DNA of 64,000 nucleotides from Gluconacetobacter takamatsuzukensis (GTDB taxonomy: Bacteria; Pseudomonadota; Alphaproteobacteria; Acetobacterales; Acetobacteraceae). The stretch covers positions 310,001 through 374,000 of the forward strand of contig NZ_JABEQK010000001.1 of the NCBI RefSeq assembly GCF_014174275.1. Reading direction: 5' to 3'. The notes beneath the pieces were generated by a model. That model was not told the DNA's origin, made no database searches, and saw only the letters and a program-made list of their open reading frames with translations. Position numbers and translations under genes: made by a program. Positions 33,745 through 42,784 of this stretch are shown piece after piece (within the stretch, counting starts at the first letter, position 1; every line of letters begins with the position of its first letter).

Positions 33745-36096
33745 TCAGCCATGGATACCAAAGGCCCCGATGGTCTTGAAGGTCAGGGTGAACATGACGG
33801 TCGAATTGCGCTGTTCGCCGCCGATCGAGGTATATTGCTTTATATACATGACGTTGAAGGCAAAACAGTCATTCTGGTACCCCGCATTGCCGCCCATGCT
33901 GACGAATTCCTGGCGGGACAGGCTGCGTCGGACGAAGCCCGAGAGACTGTAGCCGTTCCAGTTCGTCGTCGCACCGAGCGTCAGTTCGTTGGTGCGGACA
34001 TAATAGGCGGAGGTCGGGCTGCCTGTCTGGAGGTTGGTGGCGTAGTAATAATAGGGCGTCACCGGCTCGTAGACATAGCCCCCGGTGACGCGGAAATGCT
34101 CGACGCCGGTGGAAAACAGCGCGTCGCCGAAATCGATGCGGCCCGCATAGGGATCGACGCGGGCCCGGCCGGTGAAATCGACATAGCGGTTGGGGGCGAT
34201 GCGGGCCCGGGCGACCACGTCGGACAAATGATGGTTCAGCCCCGAATAGGGGATGCGGTTATGGTCGATATGTTCCTGGACGCTTTCGCCCACCAGCGTG
34301 TCGATTTCATGTCCGTCCCAGGTCCAGTTGGCATGGACGCCGAAATTGCCGCGCAGGCCGCCGTCGAGCCTGTCGGTGCCCGGATAGCGGTTGAGCGCGA
34401 ACAGGGTCGAGTCGGTGAATTCGTAGGACAGGCTGTCTTCGTTGGGCATGTTGCGGGTGACGCTGTTGCCCGTGTTGGGGGCCGCGATGACCTGGGCGAT
34501 CGGCTCCAGGATCTGGGTGCCGCCGCCATGTTCGAAGCTGCGCAGGAACGGCCAGTTCATCTTGAGCGCCACCGTCGGCAGCACCTGGCCGGTGACGACG
34601 GCGCGGTGGCTGCTGGTAAGGGCGTAGAGCGGCTGCTGGTTGAGGCTGGTGGCGCGGTGGAGCGTCGATTCCAGGTGCAGCGTCAGCTTCCACAACTGGC
34701 CCAGCCGGTTGTGGAAGGGGCGGTCCCAGTTGGCGGAGAGCTGCGCGCGCTGGTCGGACACGCCGTCATTGCGATAGACGTAGAAATCGTTGGTATCGAG
34801 CGACAGGCGGCCGCCCCAGGCATCGGGCTGGCCGAAATAGCTGAACGTGTAGCGCGGCAGTACCCAGGGCAGGTCGTTGTTGCGGATGACGCCCTGGTTC
34901 AGGCCCTGATAGGCCTGCGCGTCCACGCGCGAATAGGAGCCGGTGCCGAACCCTTCGAGGAAGACGTTCGACGTCAGCATTTCCTGCCCGTAGCCGGTGA
35001 CGCGATAGTCGCGCATGTAGTTGGCGGAGGTGGCGAGGTTGATGTTCATCCCCGCCCGCCATTCGCGCGTGATCGAGGCCTGCCCCTGGGCGAAGATGTA
35101 GCCTTGGACCCCGTGCTCGCTGCCCGAGCTGGTGGTGTTGCCGAACGTGTTGACGTACGAGCCCTGGTGATTGGTATCGTACGCCAGCCCGCCGAGGATG
35201 TTGAGCGTGCCCCAGTTGAAGATGTTGCGGTACTGGGTGCTGATCTGCGGCCCGGTGCGGGTGGAGAACAGTCCCTGGACGGTCAGGTCGGACTGGCCGT
35301 CGATCACCCAGTAATAGGGGATCGTGGCATAGGCGCCCAGATAGCGGTCGTGGGGCGTGATGCCCGGGGTCAGGAAGCCGCTCTGCCGGCGGACCGAGGG
35401 GTCCGACATCGAGAAGACCGGCAGGTACATGATCGGAATCCCGAACATGTCGAGATAGGCGTCGCGGAATTCGATGCGCTTGTGTTCGGTATCGTCGATC
35501 GCGTCGTAGGCCCGGAGCTGCCAGAAGGGCGGGCGAGCGGGGTTCTTGGCGCAGATCTCGCAGGCGGTGTAGACCGCGCGGGTCATGTCGTTGATGTGCG
35601 CGCCCGTCCGGCGCATGCCGTTGGCGGCGAGCTTGGCATTGTCGGCCATCAGCGCGTGCAGGCGCGTCATGATGCCGTCGCGCATGCCGTTGCTGAGTTC
35701 GGCATAGTCGCTGAACAGCACGGTGCCGTCGGCCTCGACGATCGCGACGTTGCCGCGGGCCGCCGCGATGCCGGTATTGCGGTCGTAGGTGACCGTATCG
35801 GCCCGCAGCACGTGGTCGTTCTGCCAGATCTGGACATTGCCCGACCAGGTGACGATGCCCTGGGCGTTGTCGTACGACACCTTGTCGGCCTGGAACGTCA
35901 CCGGGTCCTTCTGCGAGGCCGGCGAGCCCGTGTCGACATGCAGCGGACGGACCTGGGCATGGGCGCGATGGATCTGGACGGCGGCGCCCAGCAGGGTGCC
36001 CCCCAGCATGCTGGCAGCCAGCAGCGTGCCGCGTGCCTGCGCGGATTTGCCCCGGACGGGGCGGAACAGGCAACGAGGCAGGAGGAATGGCATCAT
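33745..36096 (-). CDS. lptD: LPS-assembly protein LptD
   Basis: 783 residues starting at the ATG overlapping the lptG stop by four bases. A signal peptide (ASMLGGTLLGAAVQIHRAHA) precedes an OstA-like N-domain (VTFQADKVSYDNAQGIVTWS, VLRADTVTYDRNTGIAAARG) and a beta-barrel of many alternating strands. Cysteines in VYTACEICAK could serve the LptD disulfides, with a further one near the C-terminus (NDCFAFNVMYIKQY). It inserts LPS into the outer leaflet. Placement directly after lptG and before its chaperone surA is the alphaproteobacterial order. LptE is not present here. Confidence 0.95.
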   Translation of the reverse strand: MMPFLLPRCLFRPVRGKSAQARGTLLAASMLGGTLLGAAVQIHRAHAQVRPLHVDTGSPASQKDPVTFQADKVSYDNAQGIVTWSGNVQIWQNDHVLRADTVTYDRNTGIAAARGNVAIVEADGTVLFSDYAELSNGMRDGIMTRLHALMADNAKLAANGMRRTGAHINDMTRAVYTACEICAKNPARPPFWQLRAYDAIDDTEHKRIEFRDAYLDMFGIPIMYLPVFSMSDPSVRRQSGFLTPGITPHDRYLGAYATIPYYWVIDGQSDLTVQGLFSTRTGPQISTQYRNIFNWGTLNILGGLAYDTNHQGSYVNTFGNTTSSGSEHGVQGYIFAQGQASITREWRAGMNINLATSANYMRDYRVTGYGQEMLTSNVFLEGFGTGSYSRVDAQAYQGLNQGVIRNNDLPWVLPRYTFSYFGQPDAWGGRLSLDTNDFYVYRNDGVSDQRAQLSANWDRPFHNRLGQLWKLTLHLESTLHRATSLNQQPLYALTSSHRAVVTGQVLPTVALKMNWPFLRSFEHGGGTQILEPIAQVIAAPNTGNSVTRNMPNEDSLSYEFTDSTLFALNRYPGTDRLDGGLRGNFGVHANWTWDGHEIDTLVGESVQEHIDHNRIPYSGLNHHLSDVVARARIAPNRYVDFTGRARVDPYAGRIDFGDALFSTGVEHFRVTGGYVYEPVTPYYYYATNLQTGSPTSAYYVRTNELTLGATTNWNGYSLSGFVRRSLSRQEFVSMGGNAGYQNDCFAFNVMYIKQYTSIGGEQRNSTVMFTLTFKTIGAFGIHG

Positions 36097-37202
36097 CCGT
36101 CTTCTAGATGAAGCAATAGAGAAACTGCAAGGCAGAGACCCGCTCCGGTCGGGGCCCAGGCGGCCAGAATCGGGGGCATGGCGCCGGATTCGCCGAATTG
36201 TGCCGCGACCTTGGACACCGTGAACAGCGCGAAGCCCGCCGCCACGCCGCCGCCGAGCATGCGCGCCACCCCGCCGCGCCGGCTCGGGCGCATGGAGAAC
36301 CCCGCCGCGACCAGCGCCATGGTGCCCGCCAGGATGGGCAGGGTCAGCAGCGACTGGAAATGCAGCCGGTGCCGGATGGACGAAAAGCCCGAGCGTTCGA
36401 GAAGCGCGATGAAGCCGGGGAGGGCCCAGACCGACAATGTGTCGGGCGACGCGAAGCTTTCCTGCACGCGCGAGAGCGTCAGGTCGGTCGGCAGGGTGAA
36501 GCGTCCCACCTGGATGGGCAGGCGGTCCGGGCGGATGGTGTGGGTGTCGTCGAGCACCCATTCGCCCTGGCCCAGATGGCCGCTGGAGGCTTCGACGCGG
36601 ACGATCATGCGGTCGGCCTCGTCCAGCCGGAACAGGCTGACGCCGCTGATCTGCAGCACGCCGTCCTGCAGGTGCACGCTGCGGGCATGCAGGATCGCCA
36701 CCCCGTGGGGGGCCAGCGCGTTGTCGGCCTGGCGGATCCACAGCGCGCCGTCGGCGAGGTTCAGCGGGCCGCCGCTGCGCAGGTAGACATGATCCAGCGT
36801 CTCGGCCCGGCGGTACATGAGCGAGGACAGGGGGGAGAGCACCCCCGTGGCCAGGGCGCCGATCAGCAGGGCGCAGGCCAGCGGGCCGGTGAGGAACTGC
36901 CAGGCCGAAATGCCGGCGGCGCGCGCCACGATCAGCTCCGACGAGCGGGTCAGGCGCCAGAAGCAGACGATACCGCCCAGAAGCACGCCGAAGGGCAGGA
37001 TCTCGATCATGAAATAGGGGATGTGGAGGAGCGCGATCTCGCTGACCAGCCGTGTGGGGACGTTGGGGCGCGTCGCGACCCGCCGCAGGAGGTCGATGAA
37101 GTCGAACAGCGAGACCAGGCCGGTCAGCGACAGGATCATCGCCAGGACCGCCAGCGTGAACTGCCGCGCGATGTAGAAGGAGAGCGTGACCGATACGGTC
37201 AT
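36093..37202 (-). CDS. lptG: LPS export permease LptG
   Basis: 369 residues. YjgP/YjgQ family: an N-terminal span (FTLAVLAMILSLTGLVSLFD), TM2-3 around ELIVARAAGISAWQFLTGPL, a periplasmic beta-jellyroll (about 130-270), then three C-terminal spans (LLTLPILAGTMALVAAGFSM, GGGVAAGFALFTVSKVAAQF). With LptF and the ATPase LptB it pulls LPS from the inner membrane. The ATG overlaps the lptF stop (ATGA) and the stop overlaps the lptD start, so the three are translationally coupled. Confidence 0.95.
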   Translation of the reverse strand: MTVSVTLSFYIARQFTLAVLAMILSLTGLVSLFDFIDLLRRVATRPNVPTRLVSEIALLHIPYFMIEILPFGVLLGGIVCFWRLTRSSELIVARAAGISAWQFLTGPLACALLIGALATGVLSPLSSLMYRRAETLDHVYLRSGGPLNLADGALWIRQADNALAPHGVAILHARSVHLQDGVLQISGVSLFRLDEADRMIVRVEASSGHLGQGEWVLDDTHTIRPDRLPIQVGRFTLPTDLTLSRVQESFASPDTLSVWALPGFIALLERSGFSSIRHRLHFQSLLTLPILAGTMALVAAGFSMRPSRRGGVARMLGGGVAAGFALFTVSKVAAQFGESGAMPPILAAWAPTGAGLCLAVSLLLHLEDG

Positions 37203-38335
37203 GGCCGGGGTGCCGGCTGGCCGGAGGCGAGGAGCGACCCGGCCACGGCCTGGTGCCGCTGGCGCCATTCGGGCAGGAAGAGGGCCACCGCGCAGACGGC
37301 GCCGGGCAGGATCGCCTCGATCCACATCAGGGGCATCAGGCCCGGGTTGCGGCCGGCCAGGTTCTGCACCATCAGGCTGAGGGCAAGCAGACACACCACC
37401 GTCATGATCGCGGTGAAGGGGCGCAGGATGTTGCCGTGCCGCGAGAACGTGCCGCCCAGAACGCTGACCAGCCCGATCATCGCGAAGGAGAAGGCCGTGA
37501 ACGGCGAGGTCAGGCGCCGCCAGGCCTCGACCGCGAACTTGCCGCGGTCGCGGGCGGAGACCTCGTGCGGGTCGGGGTGCAGCAATTCGTGCAGCGAGAG
37601 TTCGCTGGCGTCGCGATAGCGGATCTGCTCGCCCCTTGGTGTGGTGAGGTCGATGGTGTTGCGGGCGAAGGCCAGGACGTTCAGCCGGCCGGTGCGGCGG
37701 TCGATCTCCTGCCGGGAGCCGTCGAACAGGACCACCCGGGGCTGGTCGTTGACGATCAGCATCGTGCCGCGCTCGGCCAGGATGGTCGAGGGATTGTCGG
37801 GCTGGCGGCCGTCCTCGACCATGATGCCGTGCAGGGTGCCGTCGTGATCGCGGGAGCGGACATAGACGGTCATGGTGCTGGACAGGGGGGTGAAGACGCC
37901 GTCTTGCAGCATGAAGGCCGCGATGCGGTTGCGGATCTGGAATTCGTACTGTTTGAACGCGTGGAAGGCCTGCGGGACGATCCACACATTGAGCAGCAGG
38001 CACAGCACCACCGAGGCGCCGGCGCAGAGCAGGCCGGGCCGTGCGACGTGAAGCGGCGAGAGGCCGGCCGCGCGCATGACCGTCAGTTCGCGATCGGTGG
38101 CCAGGCGCTGGTAGACGAACTGCACCACCACGAAGGTCGTAATGGGCAGGATGATGGCGACGAAGGAGGGCACCAGCAGGCTGGTCAGCCCGATGAAGAC
38201 CCGCAGGGACAGGCCGCGTTCGACCACCAGGGAGACGAAGCGCAGGGACTGGGTGAGCCAGATCAGGGCCGCCAGGCCGCCCGTGGTTGCCGCCAGCGCC
38301 ACGAGAAGCTGCCGCAGCACGTAGCGGTCGAGCAT
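37199..38335 (-). CDS. lptF: LPS export permease LptF
   Basis: About 378 residues from ATG 38335, giving MLDRYVLRQLLVALAATTGG, a typical LptF beginning. An ATG at 38386 would add 17 polar residues and has GGGGAG upstream, so it cannot be excluded. TM segments flank a periplasmic jellyroll (about 125-260), and the coupling-helix region DRELTVMRAAGLSPLHVARP is conserved. It partners LptG. This is the first gene of the LPS-export operon; an apparently geneless stretch of about 280 bases separates it from the FAD-linked dehydrogenase upstream. Confidence 0.94.
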   Translation of the reverse strand: MLDRYVLRQLLVALAATTGGLAALIWLTQSLRFVSLVVERGLSLRVFIGLTSLLVPSFVAIILPITTFVVVQFVYQRLATDRELTVMRAAGLSPLHVARPGLLCAGASVVLCLLLNVWIVPQAFHAFKQYEFQIRNRIAAFMLQDGVFTPLSSTMTVYVRSRDHDGTLHGIMVEDGRQPDNPSTILAERGTMLIVNDQPRVVLFDGSRQEIDRRTGRLNVLAFARNTIDLTTPRGEQIRYRDASELSLHELLHPDPHEVSARDRGKFAVEAWRRLTSPFTAFSFAMIGLVSVLGGTFSRHGNILRPFTAIMTVVCLLALSLMVQNLAGRNPGLMPLMWIEAILPGAVCAVALFLPEWRQRHQAVAGSLLASGQPAPRP

Positions 38336-38613
38336 CGGCAGGTGCGCCCTTGACGGGCGTCGTGTTGCGGATCGGGCGAACGACATATGCCTGTGTAGCT
38401 CCCCGGAGGATATGGTGAAAAGCCCTGCGTCCCAGGGGTGGTGCGACCCTTACGGCCGGCCGCCCAGCCGGTTCCGGGCCGTCCCGGCGCGGTGGCCGGT
38501 TGAAGCAGGGTCCGCCCCTGTCATGTCATCCGAATGGGCGAAGATGCTTGTGGAAAATTAAGGAACCGGAAATGCGCCGGCGCGCCGCCGGGGACGGGCA
38601 TCCGGGCGGGAGA
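38336..38613. other. Intergenic region upstream of lptF
   Basis: No gene is supported here. The stretch carries GC-rich inverted blocks (GGCCGGCCGCCC / GGGCGGCCGGCC-like) and would hold both the end of the FAD-dehydrogenase transcript and the lptF promoter. I could not pick a convincing -35/-10 pair. Confidence 0.5.
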
Positions 38614-40062
38614 CTAGCCTGCCGGGGGGAAGAGCGCGCCGGGATTCATCAGCCCGTGCGGGTCGATCGCGTCCTTGATCCGGCGCATGGTGGCCAGTTC
38701 GGCGCCCCCGCGCCAGCCCGGCATCATGTAGGGTTTCAGGCGGCCTATCCCGTGCTCGGCCGAGAAGGAGCCGTCCAGATCGCGCACGATGGCGGCGACC
38801 GTGTCCATGATCCGGTGATCCTGCGCCAGGAAGGCGGCCGGGTCCATGCCTTCGGGCTGGACCAGGTTGAAATGGATGTTGCCGTCGCCGATATGGCCGA
38901 ACGGCGCGGGGCGGATGCCCGGGATCAGCGCCGTGCAGGCGGCGCTGGCGCGCGCGATCAGCTCCGGCACGCGCGAGACGGGGACCGAGACGTCGTTCTT
39001 GACGCTGGCGCCCGCGCGGCGCTGGGCCTCGGCATGTTCCTCGCGCAGTTTCCACAGGGCCAGGCGCTGGCCCTCGCTTTCCGCGATCACGGCGTCGCTG
39101 ACCGTGCCGGACTCGAACATGGCGGCCAGGACGTCTTCCAGCACCGTGCGCAGGTCGGCGTCGCGGCGCGGGGTGGCCAGTTCGACCAGCACATAGGCCG
39201 GGGCGGGCTCGGCCAGGGGCAGGCTGGTGCCGGGCACCAGCCGCGTGACCAGGTCCATGCCGGCGCCCGACATATATTCGAAGGCCTGGATCAGGGCCGG
39301 GTCCTGCGCGCGGAAGGCGGAGAACAGGGCCAGCGCCGCGCCGGCGTCGGCCACCGCGCACAAGGCGGCCTCGACCGCGCGCGGCTGGGGCTGCAATTGC
39401 AGGATGGCGGAGGTGATGAAGCCCAGCGTGCCCTCGGACCCCACGAAGAGCTGGCGCAGCGCGTAGCCCGTATTGTCCTTGCGCAGGCGGCGCAGCCCGT
39501 TGAAGACGCTGCCGTCGGGCAGTACGACCTCCAGCCCCAGCACCAGTTCCCGCGCGTTGCCGTAGCGCACGGTGTTGTTGCCGCCGGCGTTGGTGGCCAG
39601 CACGCCGCCGATCTGGGCCGAGCCTTCCGACGAGATCGAGAGCGGCAGCATCAGCCCGGCCGCGCGTGCCGCGTCCTGTGCCGCCTTCAGCGTGACCCCG
39701 GCCTCGATGTCCATCGTGTGGTCCAGCGGGTCGATCTGCCGAACGCGGTTCATCCGGGACAGGCAGACCACGATGTCGCGTCCGCTCTCGTCCGGCGTGG
39801 CACCGCCGACCATGCTGGTATTGCCGCCCTGGGGGACCATCGCGACCCCGGCGCCGGCGCACAGCGCGACGGCCCGGGCCAGTTCGGCGGTGGTGGCCGG
39901 GCGCAGGACGGCTGCCGCGCGGCCGTGATAGAGCGAGCGCCAGTCGGTGCAGTAGGGGGCTGTGTCCGTGGTCTCGGTCAGGATGCCCGACGGCCCCAGC
40001 AGGTCCGCCAGACGAGCCAGCAGATCGGCGGTCGGCGGGGCGGAGGAGGGGGTGGCGGTCAT
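38614..40062 (-). CDS. FAD-linked oxidase, D-2-hydroxyacid dehydrogenase type (D-2-hydroxyglutarate/lactate/glycolate class)
   Basis: 482 residues. The FAD-binding PCMH domain contains VPQGGNTSMVGGATP and ISSEGSAQIGGVLATNAGGN. The linker has DNTGYALRQLFVGSEGTLGF, and the C-terminal FAD-linked oxidase domain ends with SFSAEHGIGRLKPYMMPGWR. These are marks of the family that oxidises D-2-hydroxyglutarate, D-lactate or glycolate. I favour D-2-hydroxyglutarate-type because of length and GGNTS, but substrate cannot be fixed by reading. It stands alone, with no glcE/glcF partners. Confidence 0.9.
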   Translation of the reverse strand: MTATPSSAPPTADLLARLADLLGPSGILTETTDTAPYCTDWRSLYHGRAAAVLRPATTAELARAVALCAGAGVAMVPQGGNTSMVGGATPDESGRDIVVCLSRMNRVRQIDPLDHTMDIEAGVTLKAAQDAARAAGLMLPLSISSEGSAQIGGVLATNAGGNNTVRYGNARELVLGLEVVLPDGSVFNGLRRLRKDNTGYALRQLFVGSEGTLGFITSAILQLQPQPRAVEAALCAVADAGAALALFSAFRAQDPALIQAFEYMSGAGMDLVTRLVPGTSLPLAEPAPAYVLVELATPRRDADLRTVLEDVLAAMFESGTVSDAVIAESEGQRLALWKLREEHAEAQRRAGASVKNDVSVPVSRVPELIARASAACTALIPGIRPAPFGHIGDGNIHFNLVQPEGMDPAAFLAQDHRIMDTVAAIVRDLDGSFSAEHGIGRLKPYMMPGWRGGAELATMRRIKDAIDPHGLMNPGALFPPAG

Positions 40063-40165
40063 GACGGGGTTCCCGTGGGGGTGGATGCGCGGCGCGGGCG
40101 AGGGTGCCGCCTGTCTTGGGACAGAATGGCGGGCATGGCAATGTCTCGCCTCTGCCCGCCGTCGA

Positions 40166-40711
40166 TCAGTTCAGGGCGGTTGTCCTGAACGGGGCGGCCG
40201 GCACGTCCATCGCGCGCACCATGCCCATGCCGATCGCGCCCACCAGGGCGCCGACGGCGACGGCCAGGGCGACGACCGAGCGGCGGCGCGGGGTGGGGCG
40301 CGCGCGCATCACGGACAGGGCGGCCTGGGTCTCGGCCCTGGCCTGCTGGGTCAGGTAGAGCTGGGACCGCAGTTCCTCATTGCGGGCCCGGGCGCTGCGC
40401 AGGTCGAGGTCGAGCCGGTTGACGCTTTCGGTCAACTGCACGATCCGGGTGCGCGCGGCCTGCATTTCCTCGGTCGCGGCGGTGCCGGATGCGGCGCGCG
40501 AGGCGCGCGGGCGGGGCGGCGGACGCGGCGGCGGGTTGGGCGCGAGGGCGGTGAACAGGTTTTTCAGCGCCCCGCCGGTCATGCCGTTGCGGCGGGCGCG
40601 GCTGCGGATGGCGTCCAGCGCATTGGCGGACTGGCCCGGATGGTCCTCGAGGACCAGGGCCAGGATATCCGCCAGGATCTTCAGTTCCTTGGGATCGAGT
40701 TTGTCGCTCAT
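40166..40711 (-). CDS. Hypothetical coiled-coil membrane protein
   Basis: 181 residues, function not recognised. Residues 5-50 form a helical unit (KLDPKELKILADILALVLED, ALDAIRSRARRNGMTGGALK) that recalls the N-terminal module of DUF2786-like proteins. A Pro/Arg-rich hinge ([16 protein letters not shown]), a coiled coil of about 45 residues (IVQLTESVNRLDLDLRSARA) and one C-terminal membrane span (SVVALAVAVGALVGAIGMGM) follow. It probably sits in the inner membrane with its N-terminus in the cytoplasm. The neighbours (FAD dehydrogenase, threonylcarbamoyl-AMP synthase) give no functional clue. Confidence 0.75.
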   Translation of the reverse strand: MSDKLDPKELKILADILALVLEDHPGQSANALDAIRSRARRNGMTGGALKNLFTALAPNPPPRPPPRPRASRAASGTAATEEMQAARTRIVQLTESVNRLDLDLRSARARNEELRSQLYLTQQARAETQAALSVMRARPTPRRRSVVALAVAVGALVGAIGMGMVRAMDVPAAPFRTTALN

Positions 40712-40760
40712 GGCGGCGGATCACGATGGTTGGGGCAGGCGGTTGTGGACGGGTGCGGCA

Positions 40761-41732
40761 TCATGCGGGTCGGGGCGAGGCGGCGCGGCGCAGGCGGTCG
40801 CGGATGGCCAGGCCCAGGCCGGCGCGCGGGATCGGCATGGCGGCGATGCGGGTCAGGCCGCGTCGCGCGCCCTCGCTGTCGAGAAAGCGCAGGCCCGCGA
40901 ACAGGCGAGCCGCGGCTTCGTCCACCGTGCCGGAGGGGCTGAGATTCCACACCAGCCCGGCCCCCGGCAGTTCCGGCCCGAAGGCCAGCAGGGCCTCGTC
41001 GGCGCCGACTTCCTGCGCATCCAGCCGGACCGGGAGGGAGGGGGCGTAGTGCGATTCCATCCGGCCCGGGGAGACCGGCAGCGTGTCGGCGTAATCGTCG
41101 GGGTGGGAGATCGGGCCGCAGATCTCGGCCAGGGCCTCGATCGTGACGCCGCCGGGGCGCAGCAGCATCGGCGCGGTGCCCGTGAGGTCGAGGACCGTGC
41201 TTTCCACCCCGACCTGGCAGGGGCCGGAATCCAGCACCGCGTCGATGCGGCCGGTCAGGCCGCGCAGGACGTGATAGGCGTCGGACGGGCTGACCTTGCC
41301 GGACAGGTTGGCCGAGGGGGCGGCGACCGGGCGGCCGGTGGCGCGCAGCAGGGCGGCCGTGACCGCCCCGCGCGGCACGCGGACGGCCACCGACGGCAGG
41401 CCGGCGGCGGCGAGGTCGGAGATCGTGCCGCCCGGCTGGCGCGGCAGGACCAGCGTCAGCGGGCCGGGCCAGAACCGGTCGGCCAGGCGCCGGGCCAGAT
41501 CGTTGGGCACGGCCTCGGCGAACGCGGCCTCGGCATCGGGGAAATGGCTGATCAGCGGGTTGAAGCGCGGACGCTCCTTGGCGGCGAAGATGTGGGCCAC
41601 GGCGGTATCGTTGGTCGCGTCGGCGCCAAGCCCGTAGACGGTCTCGGTCCCGAATGCCACCAGGCCGCCCGCCCGCAGCAGGTCGGCCGCGCGGGCGATG
41701 CCCGCGTCGCTTGCTTCCAGACGTTCCGTCAT
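40761..41732 (-). CDS. L-threonylcarbamoyladenylate synthase (Sua5/YrdC family)
   Basis: 323 residues, the longer Sua5-type rather than the short TsaC. The YrdC domain is LLRAGGLVAFGTETVYGLGA, then AAKERPRFNPLISHF and APSANLSGKVSPSDAYHVLR. A C-terminal Sua5 domain begins near residue 210 and includes GRMESHYAPSLPVRLDA. It makes threonylcarbamoyl-AMP for the t6A37 modification of tRNAs. A 10-base sequence, CTCTACCCGT, is repeated 14 bases apart (41738 and 41752) just upstream, so the ribosome-binding region appears duplicated. Confidence 0.94.
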   Translation of the reverse strand: MTERLEASDAGIARAADLLRAGGLVAFGTETVYGLGADATNDTAVAHIFAAKERPRFNPLISHFPDAEAAFAEAVPNDLARRLADRFWPGPLTLVLPRQPGGTISDLAAAGLPSVAVRVPRGAVTAALLRATGRPVAAPSANLSGKVSPSDAYHVLRGLTGRIDAVLDSGPCQVGVESTVLDLTGTAPMLLRPGGVTIEALAEICGPISHPDDYADTLPVSPGRMESHYAPSLPVRLDAQEVGADEALLAFGPELPGAGLVWNLSPSGTVDEAAARLFAGLRFLDSEGARRGLTRIAAMPIPRAGLGLAIRDRLRRAASPRPA

Positions 41733-41798
41733 CTCCCCTCTACCCGTTCCTCTCTACCCGTCCGTTTCGTCGCCATTGCCGGCATGGATCATAACGCG

Positions 41799-42599
41799 TC
41801 ACGCGCCCGATTGCTCCCGCTTTCCGGCGCAGACGAAGTGCGGGTTGCGCCAGTCGGGCTTGCCGTAGCGCAGCATTGCGCCGTCCATCGTGGTGACGGT
41901 GCCGCCGGCGGCCTCGACGATGACCTGCGGGGCGGCGGTGTCCCATTCCATCGTCGTGCCCAGGCGCGGGTACAGGTCGGCCGCGCCCTCGGCCACGCGG
42001 ATGAATTTGGCGGCGGAGCCGATATTGCCCAGGTGGGCGATCCGCCGGCCGCCCAGGAACGATGCCAGGCGCGGGTCGTCGGCATAATGGCGCGAGGCCA
42101 GCACCGTCAGCCCCTCGGGCGGGACCGTGCGGGCGTGGATGGGGTGGGTGCCGGTTGCGTCCGTGCGGTAGGCGCCGGTGGCGACATGGCCCGCGTAGAG
42201 CTGGTGGTAGGCCGGCAGGGCGACCGCGCCCAGGACGGCGCGGCCGTCGCGGACCAGGCCGATATTGACGGTGAAATCGTCCCGCCCCGCCGCGAATTCG
42301 CGCGTGCCGTCCAGCGGGTCGACCAGCCAGAACATGTTGCCGGCCTCGATGCGCACGCCGGCGGCGGCTTCTTCCTCGGCGATCACGGGGATGGTGGGGG
42401 CGAGGGCGCGCAGGCCGGCCAGGATATGGGCCTCGGCGGCGTGATCGGCCTCGGTCACCGGGGACGAATCGGACTTGGTCACGGTTTCGAACCCGCGCGC
42501 ACGGATCTGGCGGATCAGTTCGGCGGCCTCGGCGGCCAGCCGGGTCGCGAGGTCCAGCAGCGTGTCGTCACCGGGAAGAAGCAGGGAGGAACGGTTCAT
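41799..42599 (-). CDS. cysQ: 3'(2'),5'-bisphosphate nucleotidase CysQ (inositol monophosphatase family)
   Basis: 266 residues. Metal-site motifs: DSSPVTEADHAAEAHIL, VIAEEEAAAGV, then FWLVDPLDGTREFAAGRDDF (WxDPxDGT-like), and the late EWDTAAPQVIVEAAGG. It removes the 3' phosphate from PAP formed in sulfate assimilation. The substrate choice (PAP versus inositol phosphate) rests on the FAAGRDDFTVNIG variant, which fits CysQ. Directly upstream, ATGAACC is duplicated, giving a three-codon frame (ATG AAC CCA TGA) that overlaps the cysQ ATG. It is divergent from pepA. Confidence 0.92.
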   Translation of the reverse strand: MNRSSLLLPGDDTLLDLATRLAAEAAELIRQIRARGFETVTKSDSSPVTEADHAAEAHILAGLRALAPTIPVIAEEEAAAGVRIEAGNMFWLVDPLDGTREFAAGRDDFTVNIGLVRDGRAVLGAVALPAYHQLYAGHVATGAYRTDATGTHPIHARTVPPEGLTVLASRHYADDPRLASFLGGRRIAHLGNIGSAAKFIRVAEGAADLYPRLGTTMEWDTAAPQVIVEAAGGTVTTMDGAMLRYGKPDWRNPHFVCAGKREQSGA

Positions 42600-42784
42600 G
42601 GGTTCATGGGATTAGCTTACTCGCGGCCGCGCGTCATGCGCCTTTTCTCGTGTTCCCGCCCTTTCGGGCGCCATGCGCCGGAGGGGGCTTTGGACAGACG
42701 CGCCCGCATGGGGCATGCTGCGGCACCTGTTCCAGGGTCCGGGGCGCGACCCTGTCCGACCGATCGTTGCGGAGTATCAGCGCC

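Noticed and set aside
42657-42670. Small hairpin (CGCCC TTTC GGGCG) between cysQ and pepA as a terminator
   Set aside because: Only five base pairs, no T-run, and it lies between divergent genes, where a terminator is not expected.
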